This document shows positions 62,501 through 64,000 of a DNA stretch of 64,000 bases, one piece after another (position 1 is the first letter of the stretch; the number at the start of each line of letters is the position of its first letter). The stretch covers positions 35,004,166 through 35,068,165 of the forward strand of contig CAIIXF020000011.1 of assembly GCA_903813345.2 (NCBI GenBank), written 5' to 3'. The DNA comes from Owenia fusiformis. Its lineage: Eukaryota > Annelida > Polychaeta > Sabellida > Oweniidae. The position numbers and the translations under genes were made by a program. A model generated the notes under the pieces. It was not told the DNA's origin and made no database searches. It saw only the letters and a program-made list of their open reading frames with translations.

Positions 62501-63404
62501 GCAACTTCTACTTGTTGCACTATGAATTAAGCAAAAAATCTTTATTTTCATAATTGTTGTTTAATAGTGCCACATCCCAAAATTTTAAAAACAAACATAA
62601 TACTCTTTACTAAAAATAATTTGTGGATGTTTACCTCAGGGTCTCTAAAGCAGTTGATAAAGTCTTCGAAGGAAATGTTCCTTTTGCCCTCAAGGCCCAC
62701 AAACCGAAGGAATCTGTTATACTGGCCAGGGGTTATGTAGCCACACAGTGTGAATAGGATACGCAACAAAGCCTCCCTGAAGAGAATTGGTTAAAACATT
62801 ACATAAGGGAATGGTTTCCAATTATCAAAATTCATGGAAAAACGCAGTTAGTTTCATTATGGTTTGACCCTCTCCATCATATCCATTTAATGAAATTTTA
62901 AAATGTTGAATTGTCATTCACTTGAATATTCAAAAAATCAACATTCTTCACTTATAAAATCATCAATTACCCCCTCCCCTCCTAAAATAACTTTATTACT
63001 GAATTACATTGCATTGTCACATATTCCTGGAGAAGTATACAGTATATCTCATTTCGATACACTGGATATGATTATTGAACCAATTCTATGCTAGTAAATG
63101 GGAAAATGGTTTAAAATCATACCAGGTCATCTAAAAAGTCTCTATGTTTTATGACTTTTATTGATGGATGTTTCTAGTTGGAATGATAGTTGAGTTTTTC
63201 ACTTATGTTTACTTATTGTTACTTTTAAACTTGTAAATTGTGCATCATGTGTAATACAATTATCAATAGTTAAATATTCCACAAAAGAAAACAATAAAGC
63301 ACTTACTTTGTCACAGTGCCTTGACATGTAGGGTCATTTGCTTTGAAAAGTTGCCTTACTCCATAGTAACCAGTGGCAAGTTTCTCATGTAATGTGTCTT
63401 CAAG
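47565..63404 (-). CDS. EFCAB6: Multi-EF-hand protein, EFCAB6-like, 3' 16 exons (5' end outside window)
   Basis: Exons in order of translation: 63307-63404, 62635-62776, 62145-62293, 61655-61792, 56500-56872, 56153-56301, 55512-55742, 55022-55198, 52470-52612, 50886-51034, 50519-50592, 50008-50144, 49540-49769, 48784-48963, 48136-48198, 47565-47777. All phases agree, giving 881 residues in this window. The protein is a chain of EF-hand-like modules. Most are degenerate (LDLEGSGALRTINL, FDIQKDGLVSRIDF, IDLSGFASVHKDEA, YDLNKDGMFHYMPF, FDTANEGYLNVADF); only the last, FDTNMDGRISYEEF, has a full canonical calcium loop. Exon 56500-56872 adds an acidic stretch and a basic stretch (SSKKKRRVRKSRRKN). 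This layout matches EFCAB6 (DJBP), known from testis and cilia; the exact family is inferred. The 5' exons lie beyond 64000. Confidence 0.8.
50136..50400. repeat. Degenerate repeat grown from an exon acceptor in the EF-hand gene
   Basis: ATCACA(C/T)(C/T)TGAATA-like 14-18-nt units recur about ten times, starting with the text of the exon end and acceptor at 50136-50150 and continuing into the intron. Confidence 0.55.
51172..52237 (+). mobile_element. Degenerate mariner element with 42-bp perfect inverted ends
   Basis: The ends CGAGGGTTGTCCCAGAAGTA and 22 further bases are perfectly inverted at 52196-52237. TA flanks both ends (51170-51171, 52238-52239). The total is 1066 bp. Confidence 0.85.
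51666..51848 (+). pseudogene. Mariner transposase N-terminal remnant
   Basis: A 60-codon open frame inside the mariner element. VYKEYIPDRTKIMGWQKRFK, then a DLSLYDNSKHGRQKL stretch, resembles the second helix-turn-helix of mariner transposases (W..RF..G..S..D....GRP). The DDE catalytic part is missing, so the element cannot move by itself. Confidence 0.65.
52628..54850 (-). mobile_element. 5'-truncated non-LTR retrotransposon with hexanucleotide tail
   Basis: The element lies in an intron of the EF-hand gene in the same orientation. Its 3' end (low coordinates) finishes in repeats of TTTATG (52631-52655 on the plus strand), typical of LINE tails made of short tandem repeats. No endonuclease domain is upstream, and the 5' limit is approximate. 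Confidence 0.75.
52773..54800 (-). CDS. Non-LTR reverse transcriptase, 675 aa, no endonuclease
   Basis: Reverse transcriptase of a LINE-type element, intact over 675 codons. Motif A is IASLDIKKCYDSVW (Asp about 165), and motif C is TYADDLILM (YADD about 263-266). The motif B region is NQGVHQGGVCSLMLY, where most relatives have SP instead of SL. A C-terminal CPLCGMTNETTRHFLLDC is a CCHC-type zinc-knuckle pattern. An in-frame stop five codons upstream of the ATG shows there is no N-terminal extension, so the apurinic endonuclease domain is lost. The clade is uncertain. The frame being intact implies recent insertion, but the copy is probably unable to retrotranspose alone. Confidence 0.85.
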   Translation of the reverse strand: MIQLTRTQTDDNLQEPFSEVEVIAAIDRLRLNKAPGHDLVTPEHIRYGGTRLISVLTYLFNAIIENEFFPDSFKIGVLITLFKGGNKDILEKDNHRGITLMTIFSKLFENLYIARVKADNNIEPIHCLQGAAIDGTSCIHTSMVVRETVAHNADRGSDTYIASLDIKKCYDSVWIDGLLYTLFNQGFKGKIWRILKIWYSDYQCRVRVGKSMSDPFFVNQGVHQGGVCSLMLYMRFTNSLLKELEQSNAGCRIGNINVTSPTYADDLILMAVFPRSLQTLLDIAYRFSTRWRFTFHPGKSKTLMVCTKERQGRKDLCFYLGPDKMDHVRECTHVGLILNTNGNLKQHIDNAMGKARRAINAGVGLLSSDSFEYNPLTASILYWSISVPSMTYGMDILPLKQCDYDTLELTHRQIAKRIQQLPCNVHNEASLAQLGWSRIRAVIDTKKLMFLWCILNLPTTCVYKMIFIIEFFRWKSISEHSKLYSNYSVINAVLNLVTRYNLWRYIDEYFLNYDLMPKCAWKRIVKARIMQYEEDRWHLLCNISYRLSVYRTIQVTIKPCVWWRICQSNCKYIGMCRDMVKLLTGAFPLNYDTICPLCGMTNETTRHFLLDCLELHESRSDLLAVLSDRIFDGYNMVEKMEVLLGKNEALDYRMYVKIMLSVKHMLKTRAAAIAL
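57122..57257. mobile_element. Dispersed MITE, GGCCCGTAGCCAGG-ended, copy 2
   Basis: GGCCCGTAGCCAGG at the left is inverted as CCAGGGCTACGGGCC at the right. It has a G run in the left part and interior text shared with the copy at 46867-47049 in the opposite orientation. Confidence 0.75.
57258..59267. other. AT-rich intron sequence without recognised features
   Basis: Part of the 4.8-kb intron between exons 61655-61792 and 56500-56872 of the EF-hand gene. Strongly AT-rich with homopolymer runs; no exon, gene or clear repeat was found. Confidence 0.5.
59277..61627. mobile_element. 2.35-kb Mutator-like element with about 280-bp inverted ends
   Basis: Terminal inverted repeats at 59277-59562 and 61351-61627 start GGCTTTGTATAAAAAACCTCC and include a TACCCACGTACGTGGGT-type palindrome. 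They are flanked by a 9-bp direct repeat TTTTAAAGA (59268-59276 and 61628-61636). Long inverted ends with a 9-bp duplication are typical of Mutator-like elements. The interior has no recognised transposase, so it is non-autonomous. The right end stops 27 bp from an EF-hand gene exon (61655). Confidence 0.8.
59580..59910. mobile_element. 331-bp MITE nested in the Mutator-like element
   Basis: The ends TGGCGGATCC and GGATCCGCCA are perfectly inverted. The interior is GGCC- and poly(A/T)-rich with many GGGCCCAAATTT motifs and G/C runs near 59856-59900. It sits just inside the left end of the larger element. Confidence 0.75.
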
Positions 63405-64000
63405 CTGAAAAGTATACAAACAATACAATGTGATTAATTATTACAATTTTAAAAACAAATTTGGAAAAATAGGCCTTATTTTGGGGTTCATTTTCAAAAC
63501 TAGTACCCTCGGGTTCTCATTTTGAGAAAATTAGTCCAATTTCAAAATTGCCCTGATGCCTAATAATTATTGGAGTCAGATTGACACTTAATGCAGTTCA
63601 CGAAGGAAGTAAGTGTCTCAAGGGCAATGACAATCAATTTATCTAATTGCAAAAAATGGAGAAAATAGCTCATGAAAGTGTATAAGCCTTAAGTAGACCA
63701 TAAAAAAAACTTTGCTTTAATCTAGTAATTGGCAAAACATTGTGTTTATAACAATGCCCTGAGATCAATTACATTTTTGTCAATAATCCTTGGGCCAATA
63801 TCATCAAAACCATTGTTCCAATATTTACATAGTACTTCAATAAAAGCATCTAACCTTGTATTCACTTAGATAAAGTCCTTGACAAACGCAATTGATTTAA
63901 ACAGAAAACAGGTTGTTCATAATAGGGTGAGCAGATAACACATACTGATATTAGGCTTGATTTATAACTCTTATATTGGGACAGAACTATATATGGAAAA

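Overview
This is an animal nuclear genome window. It is AT-rich, with spliced genes whose introns have GT-AG ends and are full of minisatellites and small DNA transposons. The gene content (TAK1 kinase, PAXBP1, an SK potassium channel, sperm/cilia-type proteins) and the repeat style (mariner derivatives, foldback elements) suggest a marine invertebrate, perhaps a lophotrochozoan such as a mollusc. The phylum is an inference and is not proven here. Exon structures were built by hand from splice signals, reading-frame phase and remembered protein families; no alignment was run.

Layout. 1-835: satellite with a 46-bp monomer. 3918-5333 (+): SK-type calcium-activated potassium channel with an uninterrupted coding region. 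5.3-13.4 kb: gene-poor, with several palindromic elements. 13993-26674 (-): complete MAP3K7/TAK1 gene in 15 coding exons (659 aa), carrying three minisatellites, two of them seeded from its own exon ends. 26892-38436 (+): complete PAXBP1 gene in 20 coding exons (862 aa), head-to-head with TAK1 across a 217-bp shared promoter with CCAAT, ETS and YY1-like sites. 39853-41655 (-): unrecognised intronless 600-aa protein. 43120-45971 (+): six-exon gene of the SPMIP4/C7orf31 type (sperm microtubule inner protein, 545 aa), preceded by a cluster of CRE-like sites. 47565-63404 (-): the 3' 16 exons of a multi-EF-hand gene, probably EFCAB6, running off the right edge. Its introns hold a mariner relic, a non-LTR reverse transcriptase and a 2.35-kb Mutator-like element.

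Functional reading. Two blocks stand out: a housekeeping pair (TAK1 signalling kinase and PAXBP1 nuclear/splicing factor) sharing one promoter, and an axonemal/sperm-flavoured block (SPMIP4-like, EFCAB6-like and possibly the 600-aa protein). No wholly new multi-gene system was found. The most unusual features are the tandem amplification of a TAK1 kinase-exon fragment with its splice donor, a stop-codon-seeded minisatellite at the end of TAK1, an apparently compensated frameshift at TAK1 exon 13, and a set of palindromic or foldback insertions with recognisable target-site duplications.
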